DNA from: Siccibacter colletis
GTDB taxonomy: Bacteria; Pseudomonadota; Gammaproteobacteria; Enterobacterales; Enterobacteriaceae
NCBI RefSeq assembly: GCF_000696575.1
Contig: NZ_JMSQ01000016.1
Coordinates: 1-64,000 of the forward strand
Length of the DNA: 64,000 nt
Reading direction: 5' to 3'
Shown here: positions 31,001 through 39,952 of the stretch, in pieces
Layout of the letters: the number at the start of each line of letters is the position of its first letter
Position numbering within the stretch: the stretch's first letter is position 1
Notes under the pieces: model-generated
The model's database searches: none
The model's input: only the letters and a program-made list of their open reading frames with translations
Told to the model about the DNA's origin: nothing
Program-made: the position numbers and the translations under genes

Positions 31001-31784
31001 AGCTCGGCCAGTGCGGCTGCTGGTGCCAGATGGCAAGGTTGACCAGCAGCCCGGCAGGCACATGCATATTGTTCATGATGCCGAGCGTGCCGGCATCAAC
31101 CTGCGTCGCTCCGTAGTTCCACATGAAGTAGCCGATACCCGAAGCCGCCACACCCAGCCAGATGAGAATGCCCCACTGCAGGCCGGTGGTCGGGAGCTTC
31201 TGCGGATTGCCCATCACCACCCACGCCAGCGCCGCGATGATAAACGCCCCGAGGTAGAACCAGGAAAACGCGCTGTGCTGCGGCATCGGGTGCGTTTCCA
31301 TCAGGCGTTTGTAGCCCACCATGCCGATTGCAAAGCTGATGTTTGCCAGCTGTACCAGAATCAGGCCAATCCAGAAGTGGTCGCTGACTTGGTCGTAGCG
31401 AATAATCGCCGCACCAATCACCGCCAGCCCGGCGCTCAGCAGATAGCCCCAGCGCAGACGGCGCTTGCTCAGCAGATCGTAAATCAGCGTGATGTAGAGC
31501 GGCGTCAGGACGGTAAACAGCAGGAATTCAGAGACCGTAAGATAGAGATAGGCCTGGAAGCTCAGCAGATACATGATGCCGAGCTGCATCGCGCCCACCA
31601 GCATATACAGGCTCAGGGTTTTCAGGCTGTGGCCTTTGACGCGTAAAAACGGCAGAAACACCAGTGCGGCCAGACCGACGCGCATCAGAACGGAAAAATA
31701 GCTGTCCACCTGCCCCGCCAGATATTCGCCGATCAGGCTGAACGAAAAGGCCCAGAGGATGGTGGTAATGATCAGTAGCGCCAC
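30885..31784 (-). CDS. yigM: Biotin transporter YigM (BioP)
   Basis: YigM is a ten-span EamA/carboxylate-amino acid-amine-type transporter shown in E. coli to take up biotin. The 299-aa protein equals E. coli in length and starts at GTG ([16 protein letters not shown]). Two EamA repeats are visible, the second with [17 protein letters not shown]. The soluble tail [14 protein letters not shown] is encoded over the metR 3' end. It follows yigL on the same strand after a 110-bp gap containing a long palindrome. Confidence 0.92.
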   Translation of the reverse strand: MALLIITTILWAFSFSLIGEYLAGQVDSYFSVLMRVGLAALVFLPFLRVKGHSLKTLSLYMLVGAMQLGIMYLLSFQAYLYLTVSEFLLFTVLTPLYITLIYDLLSKRRLRWGYLLSAGLAVIGAAIIRYDQVSDHFWIGLILVQLANISFAIGMVGYKRLMETHPMPQHSAFSWFYLGAFIIAALAWVVMGNPQKLPTTGLQWGILIWLGVAASGIGYFMWNYGATQVDAGTLGIMNNMHVPAGLLVNLAIWHQQPHWPSFILGGAVIVASLWVHRRWVAPRSSQTADVRRRDSAQSE

Positions 31785-31855
31785 GGCAAGAATCTCTCAT
31801 GTTGATGAGAGGGCATTGTAGCGAAGCAAAAATAAACGCGTGCGACTATTTGGTT

Positions 31856-31884
31856 GACGAGTGGCTTAATATTAACCACTCGTC
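31856..31884. repeat. Near-perfect 29-bp palindrome between yigL and yigM
   Basis: GACGAGTGG and CCACTCGTC form a perfect 9-bp stem; the 11-nt middle is itself symmetric (TTAATATTAA). It begins 11 bp after the yigL stop on the minus strand. No U-run follows, so a protein-binding site or mRNA processing hairpin is as likely as a terminator. Confidence 0.7.
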
Positions 31885-31894
31885 ATGGGCACAT

Positions 31895-32695
31895 TTAGTC
31901 GAGGAACAGCTTACGCAGGTAGCGCGGCACCGCGTCGTCGGCGTTGCTGCCGATCACTTCCAGCTCGGGCAGCAGATCCTTCAGGCGCTGATGGGCGTTA
32001 TCCATGATGCAGCCTTTCCCCGCCATCGACAGCATCTCTTTGTCATTCATGCCATCGCCAAAGGCGATGCAGGACGCGAGGTTATAGCCCATTGCTTTGG
32101 ATACTGCTTCCAGCGCGTGGCCTTTCGAGACGCCGCCCGCCATCACTTCCAGGCAGGTCAGGGTTGAGAAGCTGACGTTAACGCGGTCACCCCAACGGGC
32201 ATTGATCGCCTGCTCGAGCGGCAGCAGCGTTTCGTGGGTGTCGCAGGTAAAGAACACTTTGCTGATCCCTTCCGGCTCCAGCAGGCCCGGCTCGTAGAGC
32301 GAGTACTGGAATACCGCTTCCTGGAAGAAGCGCATCTCATCGGGACGGTGGCGGCTGATGAACCACTCGTCGTCGCGGTAGATATTCGTAATGATGTCCG
32401 GGTGGTTATGCATCATGCCGAACAGGTCAGTGGCGATGTCGCGATCGAGGTTATGCGTGAACACCAGATTACCGGCGGTGTCGTGCACGCGCGCGCCATT
32501 CGAGGTGATCATGTAGGCTTCAATTTCGAGGTTGTCGCGGATCTGGCCGACGTCAACATGGTGACGACCGGTGGCGAAAACAAAGTGGATACCGCGTGAC
32601 GTCAGCAGGCGCAGCGTCTCTTTCGCATAGGGCGTAAGGCGATGTTCGGGGGATAACAATGTGCCATCTAAATCGGACGCAACAACCTGATACAT
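31895..32695 (-). CDS. yigL: HAD phosphatase YigL
   Basis: YigL is a Cof-type HAD phosphatase acting on sugar phosphates and pyridoxal phosphate; in E. coli and Salmonella its expression is raised by the sRNA SgrS during sugar-phosphate stress. The 266-aa protein has the nucleophile motif DLDGTLLSP near residues 8-16 and the C-terminal FGDGMNDKEML near 212, with a Cof cap between. It lies 52 bp downstream of pldB; SgrS pairing in E. coli occurs in the pldB-yigL transcript. Confidence 0.94.
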   Translation of the reverse strand: MYQVVASDLDGTLLSPEHRLTPYAKETLRLLTSRGIHFVFATGRHHVDVGQIRDNLEIEAYMITSNGARVHDTAGNLVFTHNLDRDIATDLFGMMHNHPDIITNIYRDDEWFISRHRPDEMRFFQEAVFQYSLYEPGLLEPEGISKVFFTCDTHETLLPLEQAINARWGDRVNVSFSTLTCLEVMAGGVSKGHALEAVSKAMGYNLASCIAFGDGMNDKEMLSMAGKGCIMDNAHQRLKDLLPELEVIGSNADDAVPRYLRKLFLD

Positions 32696-32747
32696 AAGAA
32701 TAATTCAACCTCTGATAGTAAATGCGATGCGGGCGGGCCGCAGTAGA

Positions 32748-33740
32748 TTAACGGTGCCGGTCAAAAAACCCGACAATGGCATGGAGTGCAACTGCACGCA
32801 TCGCGTCCTTCTCAAACAGGATCTCATGGTATGCGCCTTTTATGACGTAAGGTTTACCCCCCTCACACGGGTAGCCTGCCGCGGCGCGAAGCTCGCAGAA
32901 GCGGTCGTGCATGCGGTTATCCACCACCTGCTCCTCTTCGGCCTGAATCAGCAGCATCGGGGTGGTAACGGCAGTGGCACCTGCCATCACCTGCTCCCCG
33001 GCCAGTACGCCTTCGCGCACCCAGTGATACGTCGGCCCGCCCACGCGCAGCCGTGGCTCATCGGCATAGAAGCGCAGATTGCGCCGGTAGCGCTGGCGGC
33101 TGTGGGTCAGAACATTGACGCTGAACGGCAGTGCCCGCCAGCGACCGGTGCCGATGGCATAGCCGTCGCGTACCCGGGGATGGCCCTCCGCCCAGTCGAG
33201 GATCTGACGCACCATCCACTCCGGCAGACGCATCACGATGCCAAACATCGGCGCGCAGAGCGCAATGGCGTCGCAGGCATCCGGCTGACGCTGCAAAAAC
33301 AGCGTGGCGATAGCACCGCCCATGGAATGACCCAGAATAAAACGCTGACGCCACGGCCCGGCAGCCACTTCCTGCTGCCAGAAGGCGGCAAAGTCATCGA
33401 CGTAGTCGCTGAAGTTCACCACATGCCCGCGGTGGGTATCATCGAGCATCCGCCCGGAGCGGCCCTGGCCGCGGTGATCGATAATCAGAATATCGAACCC
33501 GCAGTGGAACAGATCGTACGCCAGCTCGGCATACTTCACGTAGCTTTCGATGCGGCCCGGGCAGATCACCACCACCCGATCGTTGTTGACGCCACGGAAA
33601 CGCACGAAGCGCACCGGTATCCCGTCTACGCCCGTCAGTTCGCCCTCTTCACGCTGCTGCCAGAACGCGGTCAGCGGCCCCATGGTGAACGCAGCGAACG
33701 CGTCCTCCCGCGATTTCCATTCGGATTTGTGCTGAAACAT
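32748..33740 (-). CDS. pldB: Lysophospholipase L2 PldB
   Basis: PldB hydrolyses lysophospholipids at the inner membrane. The 330-aa alpha/beta hydrolase has the nucleophile elbow GHSMGG near residues 145-150, DHRGQGRSG near 92, an acid in QAEEEQVVD and the catalytic His in GAYHEILFE near the C terminus. It is about 10 residues shorter than E. coli as I recall. It diverges from rhtB and leads the pldB-yigL-yigM strand. Confidence 0.94.
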   Translation of the reverse strand: MFQHKSEWKSREDAFAAFTMGPLTAFWQQREEGELTGVDGIPVRFVRFRGVNNDRVVVICPGRIESYVKYAELAYDLFHCGFDILIIDHRGQGRSGRMLDDTHRGHVVNFSDYVDDFAAFWQQEVAAGPWRQRFILGHSMGGAIATLFLQRQPDACDAIALCAPMFGIVMRLPEWMVRQILDWAEGHPRVRDGYAIGTGRWRALPFSVNVLTHSRQRYRRNLRFYADEPRLRVGGPTYHWVREGVLAGEQVMAGATAVTTPMLLIQAEEEQVVDNRMHDRFCELRAAAGYPCEGGKPYVIKGAYHEILFEKDAMRAVALHAIVGFFDRHR

Positions 33741-33849
33741 AGGGTGATTTGCGCCGTATTATCGTGAGTTAAACGCTTTTCTGTGATTCGTAGCACAACT
33801 ACAAGCAATAGCGTATTGTGGCATAAAAGTGTACATCCAGGAATCAGAC

Positions 33850-34470
33850 ATGACCCTCGACTGGTGGTTTGCCTATCTTCTTACCTCGGTGATTTTAAGC
33901 GTATCTCCCGGCTCCGGGGCGATTAACACCATGACCACCGCCATCAGTCACGGCTATCGTGGCGCGGCGGCGTCCATCGCCGGGTTGCAGACCGGGCTGG
34001 CGATCCATATCGTCCTGGTGGGCGTCGGGCTGGGCACGCTGTTCTCACGCTCGCTGCTGGCGTTTGAAATATTGAAGTGGGCTGGCGCGGCGTACCTCAT
34101 CTGGCTCGGCATCCAGCAGTGGCGCGCAGCGGGCGCGCTCGATCTCAATACCCTGGCCCATACCCAGTCGCGCGGGCGGCTGTTTAAGCGCGCGGTGTTT
34201 GTGAACCTGACCAACCCGAAAAGCATCGTGTTTCTTGCCGCGCTGTTCCCGCAGTTCATCGTCCCGCAGCAGCCGCAGGTGATGCAGTATGTGGTGCTGG
34301 GCGTCACTACCGTGGTGGTGGATATCATTGTGATGATCGGATACGCCACACTCGCCACCCGCATTGCGGCCTGGATCAAAGGCCCGCGCCAGATGAAGGC
34401 GCTGAACCGGGTGTTCGGTTCGCTGTTTATGGCGATAGGCGCGCTGCTGGCGACCGCACGTTCTCACTGA
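33850..34470 (+). CDS. rhtB: Homoserine/homoserine lactone exporter RhtB
   Basis: RhtB is a LysE-family inner membrane exporter of homoserine and homoserine lactone. The 206-aa protein has the family [12 protein letters not shown] motif near residue 22, [10 protein letters not shown] near 120 and about six membrane spans. I chose [10 protein letters not shown], the E. coli start, with AGGAATC upstream, over an ATG seven codons earlier. It diverges from pldB. Confidence 0.95.
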   Translation: MTLDWWFAYLLTSVILSVSPGSGAINTMTTAISHGYRGAAASIAGLQTGLAIHIVLVGVGLGTLFSRSLLAFEILKWAGAAYLIWLGIQQWRAAGALDLNTLAHTQSRGRLFKRAVFVNLTNPKSIVFLAALFPQFIVPQQPQVMQYVVLGVTTVVVDIIVMIGYATLATRIAAWIKGPRQMKALNRVFGSLFMAIGALLATARSH

Positions 34471-34543
34471 TTGCGGGTCGATTTTCTGAGCAACAGGCTA
34501 TACAGTGTCGGCTTCGCAACGACGTGCAGCTATCGGAGAACCC

Positions 34544-34804
34544 ATGCGGGAAAAATTACGCACCCCGGAAGGAAAGAAATTCCTTCTCTGCCTGGTTATT
34601 GTCTTTTTGATCGCCGGGTCCGTCATTTCGACGGTGACGTTTGAAGGCGTCGAGGACCAGTACAACCTGCCGATGGAAAACTGGCCGGTGTCGCTGTTCA
34701 TCATGCAGGGCGTCTGGACCTTTATCTATACCATCGTCTTTACCATTCTCGGCTCGCTGCCGTTTGGCTTTTACTTCCTCGGCCCGAAAGACGATCGCGG
34801 CTGA
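34544..34804 (+). CDS. Small two-span inner membrane protein (DUF2534-like)
   Basis: This 86-aa protein has two membrane helices (FLLCLVIVFLIAGSVISTV and FIMQGVWTFIYTIVFTILG) and a short charged C terminus with FLGPKDDRG. It resembles the DUF2534 family as I recall, whose function is unknown. I chose MREKLRTPEG because CGGAGAA precedes it; an earlier in-frame start lies too near rhtB. E. coli K-12 has nothing between rhtB and rhtC, so it is an accessory gene. A bidirectional terminator follows. Confidence 0.7.
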   Translation: MREKLRTPEGKKFLLCLVIVFLIAGSVISTVTFEGVEDQYNLPMENWPVSLFIMQGVWTFIYTIVFTILGSLPFGFYFLGPKDDRG

Positions 34805-34812
34805 TGAAAACG

Positions 34813-34839
34813 ACAACGCCCGCAGCTGGCGGGCGTTGT
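34813..34839. terminator. Terminator between the DUF2534-like gene and rhtC
   Basis: ACAACGCCCGC-AGCTG-GCGGGCGTTGT is a perfect 11-bp stem between convergent genes. It has an A-rich left flank, so it may terminate rhtC transcripts as well as the small gene. Confidence 0.75.
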
Positions 34840-34862
34840 GATTCAGCGCTAACGTGCGCGGT

Positions 34863-35489
34863 TCAGCGCGAGATAATCAGGTGGATACCGAACCCGGCAA
34901 ACAGTACGCCGGCGACGCCGTCGATCCATTTCGCCAGCCGCTGATAGCCGCGACGCATTTTTGGCAGCGCAAACAGGCTGGCCACCAGGCTAAACCAGGC
35001 CAGGGTTTCCACAGCAATCAGCACAAAGATGCCCCAGCGCTCGGCGCTGCCCACGCTGTCGCCGACAAACAGCGAGAAGACGCTGCCAAAATAGATGATG
35101 GCTTTCGGGTTCGCCAGATTGGTCAGCAGCCCCTTAATAAAGCTGCGTCCGCCGTGCGCCAGTTCAACCGCCGGAGCATCGGTCGCCGGCTCGCCCTTCT
35201 TCAGCGCACCGCGCAGCATCTGATAGCCCATCCAGCACAGATAAAGCCCACCGCCGACCATAATAATGTTGTGCAGCCACGCCATTTTTTCGAGGATTAA
35301 GTGCAGGCCGAGCAGCGCCACGCCCGCCCAAATCATGACGCCTGCGGTAATACCCAGCACGCCCATCATGGCTTCTTTACGGGAACGGCTGACCGCCGTC
35401 TGAGAGACGAAAAAGAAATCGGGGCCGGGGCTCAGCAGGGCAACGAGATGCACCATCGCCACCGTCAGGAACAGCATCAACATAAACAT
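34863..35489 (-). CDS. rhtC: Threonine exporter RhtC
   Basis: RhtC is a LysE-family exporter of L-threonine. The 208-aa protein has SPGPDFFFVSQTAVSRSRKEA near residue 21, NLANPKAIIYFGS near 124 and about six spans. An ATG two codons in (35483) gives the 206-aa E. coli length and is an equally good start. It follows recQ on the same strand after 55 bp. Confidence 0.94.
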   Translation of the reverse strand: MFMLMLFLTVAMVHLVALLSPGPDFFFVSQTAVSRSRKEAMMGVLGITAGVMIWAGVALLGLHLILEKMAWLHNIIMVGGGLYLCWMGYQMLRGALKKGEPATDAPAVELAHGGRSFIKGLLTNLANPKAIIYFGSVFSLFVGDSVGSAERWGIFVLIAVETLAWFSLVASLFALPKMRRGYQRLAKWIDGVAGVLFAGFGIHLIISR

Positions 35490-35544
35490 GACTCGCGGAA
35501 AAAAAGTGAAGGGGGATTATCCTGCCACGTTCGGGCCAACGTGG

Positions 35545-37374
35545 CTACTCTTCATCGTCCCCGTCGACGTGGCTGCGGATGCAGGCCATAAACTCGCGGC
35601 CAAAGCGCTCCAGCTTGCGGGTGCCGACGCCGTTGATACCCAGCATTTCACCCGGTGACACCGGCATCTGCTCCGCCATCTCAATGAGCGTGGCATCGTT
35701 GAACACCACGTAAGGGGGGATATTCTCTTCATCCGCGATGGCCTTGCGCAGTTTGCGCAGCCGGGCGAACAGCTTCCGATCGTAATTACCGCCGTAGGAC
35801 TTCTGCGCCACGCGCGGTTTCAGCGCCACGACGCGCGGCACGGCGAGCATCAGCGGCGCTTCACCGCGCAGGAACGGGCGCGCCGCTTCAGTGAGCTGCA
35901 GCGCCGAATGCGCAGCGATGTTCTGCGTCACTACGCCGAGGTGAATGAGCTGGCGGATGACGCTCACCCAGTGCTCGGTGGTGTGATCGCGGCCTTCGCC
36001 GTAAATCTTCAGCTTGTCGTGGCCCAGCTCGCGGATGCGCTGGTTATTCGCGCCGCGCAGCACTTCCACGACATAGCCCATGCCAAAGCGCTGGCCGACA
36101 CGGTAGATGCAGGAGAGCGCTTTCTGGGCGTCCACCAGCCCGTCGTAGCGGCGCGGCGGATCGAGGCAAACATCGCAGTTGCCACAGGCCTGCTGACGAC
36201 CTTCGCCGAAATAGTTAAGCAGCACCAGACGGCGGCAGGTTTGCGCTTCGGCAAACGCGCCCATCGCGTTGAGCTTGTGGCGTTCAATATCCTGCAGCGG
36301 ACCAGGCTGTTTCTCTTCGAGACATTTGCGCAGCCAGGCCATATCCGCCGGATCGTAAAACAGCATCGCTTCCGCAGGCAGGCCGTCGCGCCCGGCGCGT
36401 CCGGTTTCCTGGTAGTAGGATTCGATGTTGCGGGGAATATCGAAGTGCACCACGAAGCGCACGTTGGGCTTGTTGATCCCCATACCGAACGCCACGGTTG
36501 CCACCACGATTTGCAGATCGTCGCGCTGGAATTTTTCCTGCACATCGGCGCGCACCTGCGGCTCCAGCCCGGCGTGATAGGCACCGGCGCTGATGCCTTT
36601 GCTTTGCAGACGCGCGGCGGTGTCTTCCACTTTCGCCCGGCTGTTGCAGTAGATAATGCCGGATTTACCGCGCTGCTCCTGAACGTAACGCATCAGCTGA
36701 TCGAGCGGCTTAAACTTCTCCATCAGCATGTAGCGGATATTCGGGCGGTCGAAGCTGCTGATCTGAATCAGCGGATCGTGCAAACCGAGCAGCCGGACGA
36801 TGTCGAGACGCGTGGTATCGTCCGCAGTGGCGGTCAGTGCGATAAAGGGGACGTTCGGCAGGCGCTCGCGCAGCTGGCCCAGCGCGGCATATTCCGGGCG
36901 GAAATCGTGGCCCCACTGGGAAATACAGTGCGCCTCATCCACCGCGACCATCGCCAGCGGCCAACGGCTGAGCTGTTCAATGAAGTTATCCATCATCAAC
37001 CGCTCGGGCGCGATATAGAGTAAGCGGACCTGGCCGGTACGGCAGCCGGCAAGCACCTCAAGCTGCTGGTCGCGGCTCTGGGTGGAATTGAGGCAGGCCG
37101 CCGCCACGCCGTTGGCGAGCAGTTGATCGACCTGGTCTTTCATCAGCGAGATGAGCGGCGATACCACCACCGTCAGGCCGTCGTTGACCAGCGCCGGGAT
37201 TTGATAGCACAGTGACTTACCGCCGCCGGTAGGCATCACCACCAGACAATCGCGCCCGCCGAGCACGGTATTGATGATGGTTTCCTGGCCCGGGCGAAAC
37301 TGCTGGTAGCCGAAGGTTTCCTGCAAAACCTGTCGAGCCAGCGATTCCTGATTCATAACTTCCGCCTGCGCCAC
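35545..37374 (-). CDS. recQ: ATP-dependent DNA helicase RecQ
   Basis: RecQ is a 3'-5' helicase acting in RecF-pathway recombination and replication fork repair. The 609-aa protein has Walker A MPTGGGKSLCYQ near residue 48, the DEAH box VDEAHCISQWGHDFR near 146, motif VI QETGRAGRDG near 322, four zinc-binding cysteines (CRRLVLL, CGNCDVC near 380-403), a winged helix and the HRDC domain near 530-605. GTG start, as the codon at the E. coli-like N terminus (MAQAEV) is GTG. It follows pldA after a terminator. Confidence 0.97.
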   Translation of the reverse strand: MAQAEVMNQESLARQVLQETFGYQQFRPGQETIINTVLGGRDCLVVMPTGGGKSLCYQIPALVNDGLTVVVSPLISLMKDQVDQLLANGVAAACLNSTQSRDQQLEVLAGCRTGQVRLLYIAPERLMMDNFIEQLSRWPLAMVAVDEAHCISQWGHDFRPEYAALGQLRERLPNVPFIALTATADDTTRLDIVRLLGLHDPLIQISSFDRPNIRYMLMEKFKPLDQLMRYVQEQRGKSGIIYCNSRAKVEDTAARLQSKGISAGAYHAGLEPQVRADVQEKFQRDDLQIVVATVAFGMGINKPNVRFVVHFDIPRNIESYYQETGRAGRDGLPAEAMLFYDPADMAWLRKCLEEKQPGPLQDIERHKLNAMGAFAEAQTCRRLVLLNYFGEGRQQACGNCDVCLDPPRRYDGLVDAQKALSCIYRVGQRFGMGYVVEVLRGANNQRIRELGHDKLKIYGEGRDHTTEHWVSVIRQLIHLGVVTQNIAAHSALQLTEAARPFLRGEAPLMLAVPRVVALKPRVAQKSYGGNYDRKLFARLRKLRKAIADEENIPPYVVFNDATLIEMAEQMPVSPGEMLGINGVGTRKLERFGREFMACIRSHVDGDDEE

Positions 37375-37390
37375 GCTTACCCCACTACCT

Positions 37391-37423
37391 TAAAAATAAA
37401 ACAGGCGCTATTTTCAGCGCCTG
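37391..37423 (-). terminator. Rho-independent terminator of pldA
   Basis: On the minus strand CAGGCGCT-GAAAAT-AGCGCCTG is followed by TTTTATTTTT, ending shortly before the recQ start. It separates pldA from recQ transcription. Confidence 0.88.
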
Positions 37424-37442
37424 CGTCAGAAACTGCAATGCT

Positions 37443-38312
37443 TTAGAACAGATCGTTAAGCATAACCCCGACACCGACGCGTGTCTGGTTAAAGTTGTAA
37501 TCGATTAACGATTCTCCGTAGCCGCTCCACACCTGGGTATAGAGACGCACGTGTTTTGTGACCGGATAGCTCAGGCCCAGCTCCGCACCGCCGTAGCCGG
37601 TGTTCCAGTTGTACTGGCCTTTCGCGCTGAGGATCGCTTCGCCAATCTGGTAGCCCAGCTTCAGCTGGTAGTAGCCCATATACTTCGTGATATCCGGGTT
37701 GTCATCGGTGCTGCCCATCACGTACCACGGCTTCACTTCCACCAGCCAGTTACCGTTTTGCGCCATCAGGCGGGTATAGAGACGGTTCCAGCTGCGTGAG
37801 GTCGGATCTGAGCGACCGTTAGAGTCGTGGTTGTAGCCAAACTCCACGTCGCGCAGCGTCCAGCCCGCCAGGCGGTAGTCCGTTGCGAACCCGAGGAACA
37901 GCTGCGGTTCATAGTTGGTTTCGCGGAACGGGGACGATTCGCCGCTGTTGGAGAGCTGCCACCAGGATTTCTGGGTATAGGATGCGCCCAGCACCGAGTT
38001 CGGCCCCATGATGCCGCGCCAGAACGGGAACGCCAGGCTTAACTGGAATTTAACTTCGTCCTTACGGGCGTTATCTGACCAGTCATAGGAGCCGATAGCT
38101 TCTTTATTCAGATCGCTGGTGACGGTATAGAGCAGATAGTTGCTTTCATACGGATAGAGCGTGAACGGATTGTCGTGCTCCTGCAGCAGGTTAGCGATGA
38201 TACTGCCGCGTACCGCAGGCGCATCATGGACTTCTTTAATCGTGGCTTCCTGTGCCAGAGCGGCGCAGGGCAGCAGAATTGCTGCCATTACAAAACCCAG
38301 AAACGAACGCAT
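37443..38312 (-). CDS. pldA: Outer membrane phospholipase A PldA
   Basis: PldA (OMPLA) is an outer membrane barrel that hydrolyses phospholipids on the cell surface and helps keep lipid asymmetry. The 289-aa precursor has a signal peptide (MRSFLGFVMAAILLPCAALA), a catalytic motif YGYNHDSNGRSDPTSRSWNR form with His near residue 162 and Ser near 164, and the Asn in NYEPQ near 134. Alternating barrel strands run to a terminal Phe, the usual outer membrane insertion signal. Confidence 0.96.
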   Translation of the reverse strand: MRSFLGFVMAAILLPCAALAQEATIKEVHDAPAVRGSIIANLLQEHDNPFTLYPYESNYLLYTVTSDLNKEAIGSYDWSDNARKDEVKFQLSLAFPFWRGIMGPNSVLGASYTQKSWWQLSNSGESSPFRETNYEPQLFLGFATDYRLAGWTLRDVEFGYNHDSNGRSDPTSRSWNRLYTRLMAQNGNWLVEVKPWYVMGSTDDNPDITKYMGYYQLKLGYQIGEAILSAKGQYNWNTGYGGAELGLSYPVTKHVRLYTQVWSGYGESLIDYNFNQTRVGVGVMLNDLF

Positions 38313-38484
38313 CTGAATGTTCTCCCGAACCTGATTATTGCGTAGTTATTATTTACTGCGAGCTATTCTACATATTTCCGGCATATCTGCGCGGTTATCG
38401 TTTCTTAAAGTGGAAACCAACAAATCATAATCATAAAATCAACATTCTATTAACCAATGCTGTTTGCTGGTCTAAGGATGCACC

Positions 38485-38952
38485 ATGTCTACCACCCTGA
38501 GCGCCGACCAGGCGTTACAACTTGTCGGTGAAATCTTCGTCTATCATATGCCGTTTAACCGCGCTCTGGGCCTCGAACTGGAGCGCTACGAGCCGGCGTT
38601 CGCGCAGCTCGCCTTCAGTAACCAGCCGATGATGGTGGGTAACTGGGCGCAAAGCATTCTGCACGGCGGCGTGATCGCCTCGGCGCTGGACGTGGCCGCC
38701 GGGCTGGTGTGCGTCGGCAGTACGCTGACGCGCCACGAGAGTATCACCGAAGAGGAACTGCGTCAGCGCCTGTCAAAGATGGGCACTATCGATCTGCGCG
38801 TGGACTACCTGCGCCCCGGCCGCGGTACGCGCTTCACCGCAACCAGCACGCTGCTGCGCGCCGGGAATAAAGTCTCGGTGGCCCGCGTCGAACTGCATAA
38901 TGAAGAGCTGCGCCATATCGCCAGCGCCACCGCAACCTACATGGTGGGGTAG
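38485..38952 (+). CDS. yigI: Hotdog-fold thioesterase YigI
   Basis: YigI is a PaaI/YdiI-like hotdog acyl-CoA thioesterase, reported in E. coli to act on medium- and long-chain acyl-CoA. The 155-aa protein has the family helix motif [15 protein letters not shown] near residues 51-65 and a C-terminal strand set ([12 protein letters not shown]). It diverges from pldA by 172 bp and precedes rarD by 60 bp on the same strand. Confidence 0.9.
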   Translation: MSTTLSADQALQLVGEIFVYHMPFNRALGLELERYEPAFAQLAFSNQPMMVGNWAQSILHGGVIASALDVAAGLVCVGSTLTRHESITEEELRQRLSKMGTIDLRVDYLRPGRGTRFTATSTLLRAGNKVSVARVELHNEELRHIASATATYMVG

Positions 38953-39012
38953 GTAGGGTAAATCTGCGCTGAATGATAAGATGCCTCCACGATTTTACGA
39001 CGAGTTGTTTTC

Positions 39013-39906
39013 ATGGATGCTAAGCAGACGCGGCAGGGCGTGTTACTCGCGCTGGCCGCTTATTTTATTTGGGGTATCGCCCCGGCCTATTTCAAGCTCA
39101 TTCACTACGTTCCGGCGGATGAGATCCTGACCCACCGCGTTATCTGGTCGTTCTTCTTTATGGTGGCGCTGATCGCCATTACGCGCCAGTGGGGGCAGAT
39201 CAAGCGCCTGTTCCAGACCCCGAAAAAAGTGTTTGCCCTCGCGCTGAGTGCGGTACTGGTTGGCGGTAACTGGCTGCTGTTTATCTGGTCCGTGAATAAC
39301 CATCATATGCTGGAGGCCAGCCTCGGCTACTTTATCAACCCGCTGGTGAATATTTTGCTCGGGATGGTGTTCCTCGGCGAACGCTTCCGCCGTATGCAGT
39401 GGGTCGCGGTATTGCTGGCCGTGGGCGGCGTACTGGTACAGCTCTGGACCTTCGGCTCGCTGCCGATCATCGCCCTGGGCCTCGCCTTCAGCTTTGCGTT
39501 CTATGGTCTGGTGCGCAAGAAGATCGCCGTCGAGGCGCAGGTCGGTATGCTGTTTGAAACCCTGTGGCTGCTGCCGGTCGCGGCGTTTTACCTGTTCTTC
39601 TACGCCGACAGCCCGACCAGCCACATGGGCAACAACCCGATGTCGCTCAACCTGCTGCTGATCGCTGCCGGTGTGGTGACCACCATTCCTCTGCTGTGCT
39701 TCACCGGTGCCGCAACGCGCCTGCGTCTCTCCACGCTCGGCTTCTTCCAGTACATTGGTCCGACGCTGATGTTCCTGCTGGCGGTGCTGTTCTACGACGA
39801 AGTGCCGGGTGCCGATAAGATGGTGACCTTCGCCTTTATCTGGATCGCGCTGGCGGTCTTCGTGATGGATGCGATATACACCCAGCGTAGATCGCGTATC
39901 AGATAA
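39013..39906 (+). CDS. rarD: EamA-family permease RarD
   Basis: RarD is a ten-span inner membrane protein of the drug/metabolite transporter superfamily, named for chloramphenicol sensitivity links in other bacteria; its transport substrate is not firmly set. The 297-aa protein has two EamA repeats, with SVNNHHMLEASLGYFINPL near 95-113 as the family signature and FQYIGPTLMFLLAV near 248. In K-12, yigF and yigG lie between rarD and corA; here only a short terminator separates them. Confidence 0.94.
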   Translation: MDAKQTRQGVLLALAAYFIWGIAPAYFKLIHYVPADEILTHRVIWSFFFMVALIAITRQWGQIKRLFQTPKKVFALALSAVLVGGNWLLFIWSVNNHHMLEASLGYFINPLVNILLGMVFLGERFRRMQWVAVLLAVGGVLVQLWTFGSLPIIALGLAFSFAFYGLVRKKIAVEAQVGMLFETLWLLPVAAFYLFFYADSPTSHMGNNPMSLNLLLIAAGVVTTIPLLCFTGAATRLRLSTLGFFQYIGPTLMFLLAVLFYDEVPGADKMVTFAFIWIALAVFVMDAIYTQRRSRIR

Positions 39907-39927
39907 AAAGCGCCGCACAGAAAACAT

Positions 39928-39952
39928 CAAAAGGAGCTTTCGCTCCCTGTTT
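39928..39952. terminator. Bidirectional terminator between rarD and corA
   Basis: GGAGC-TTTC-GCTCC is flanked by AAAA on the left and TGTTTTT on the right, so both convergent transcripts can end here. Confidence 0.85.

Noticed and set aside
32727-33767. 346-codon open frame on the plus strand
   Set aside because: It is antisense to pldB, which has an intact GHSMGG hydrolase signature.
35908-37023. 371-codon open frame on the plus strand
   Set aside because: It is antisense to the helicase core of recQ and has no domain of its own.
39043-39930. 295-codon open frame on the minus strand
   Set aside because: It is antisense to nearly the whole of rarD; the predicted product is a charged, low-complexity shadow of membrane codons.
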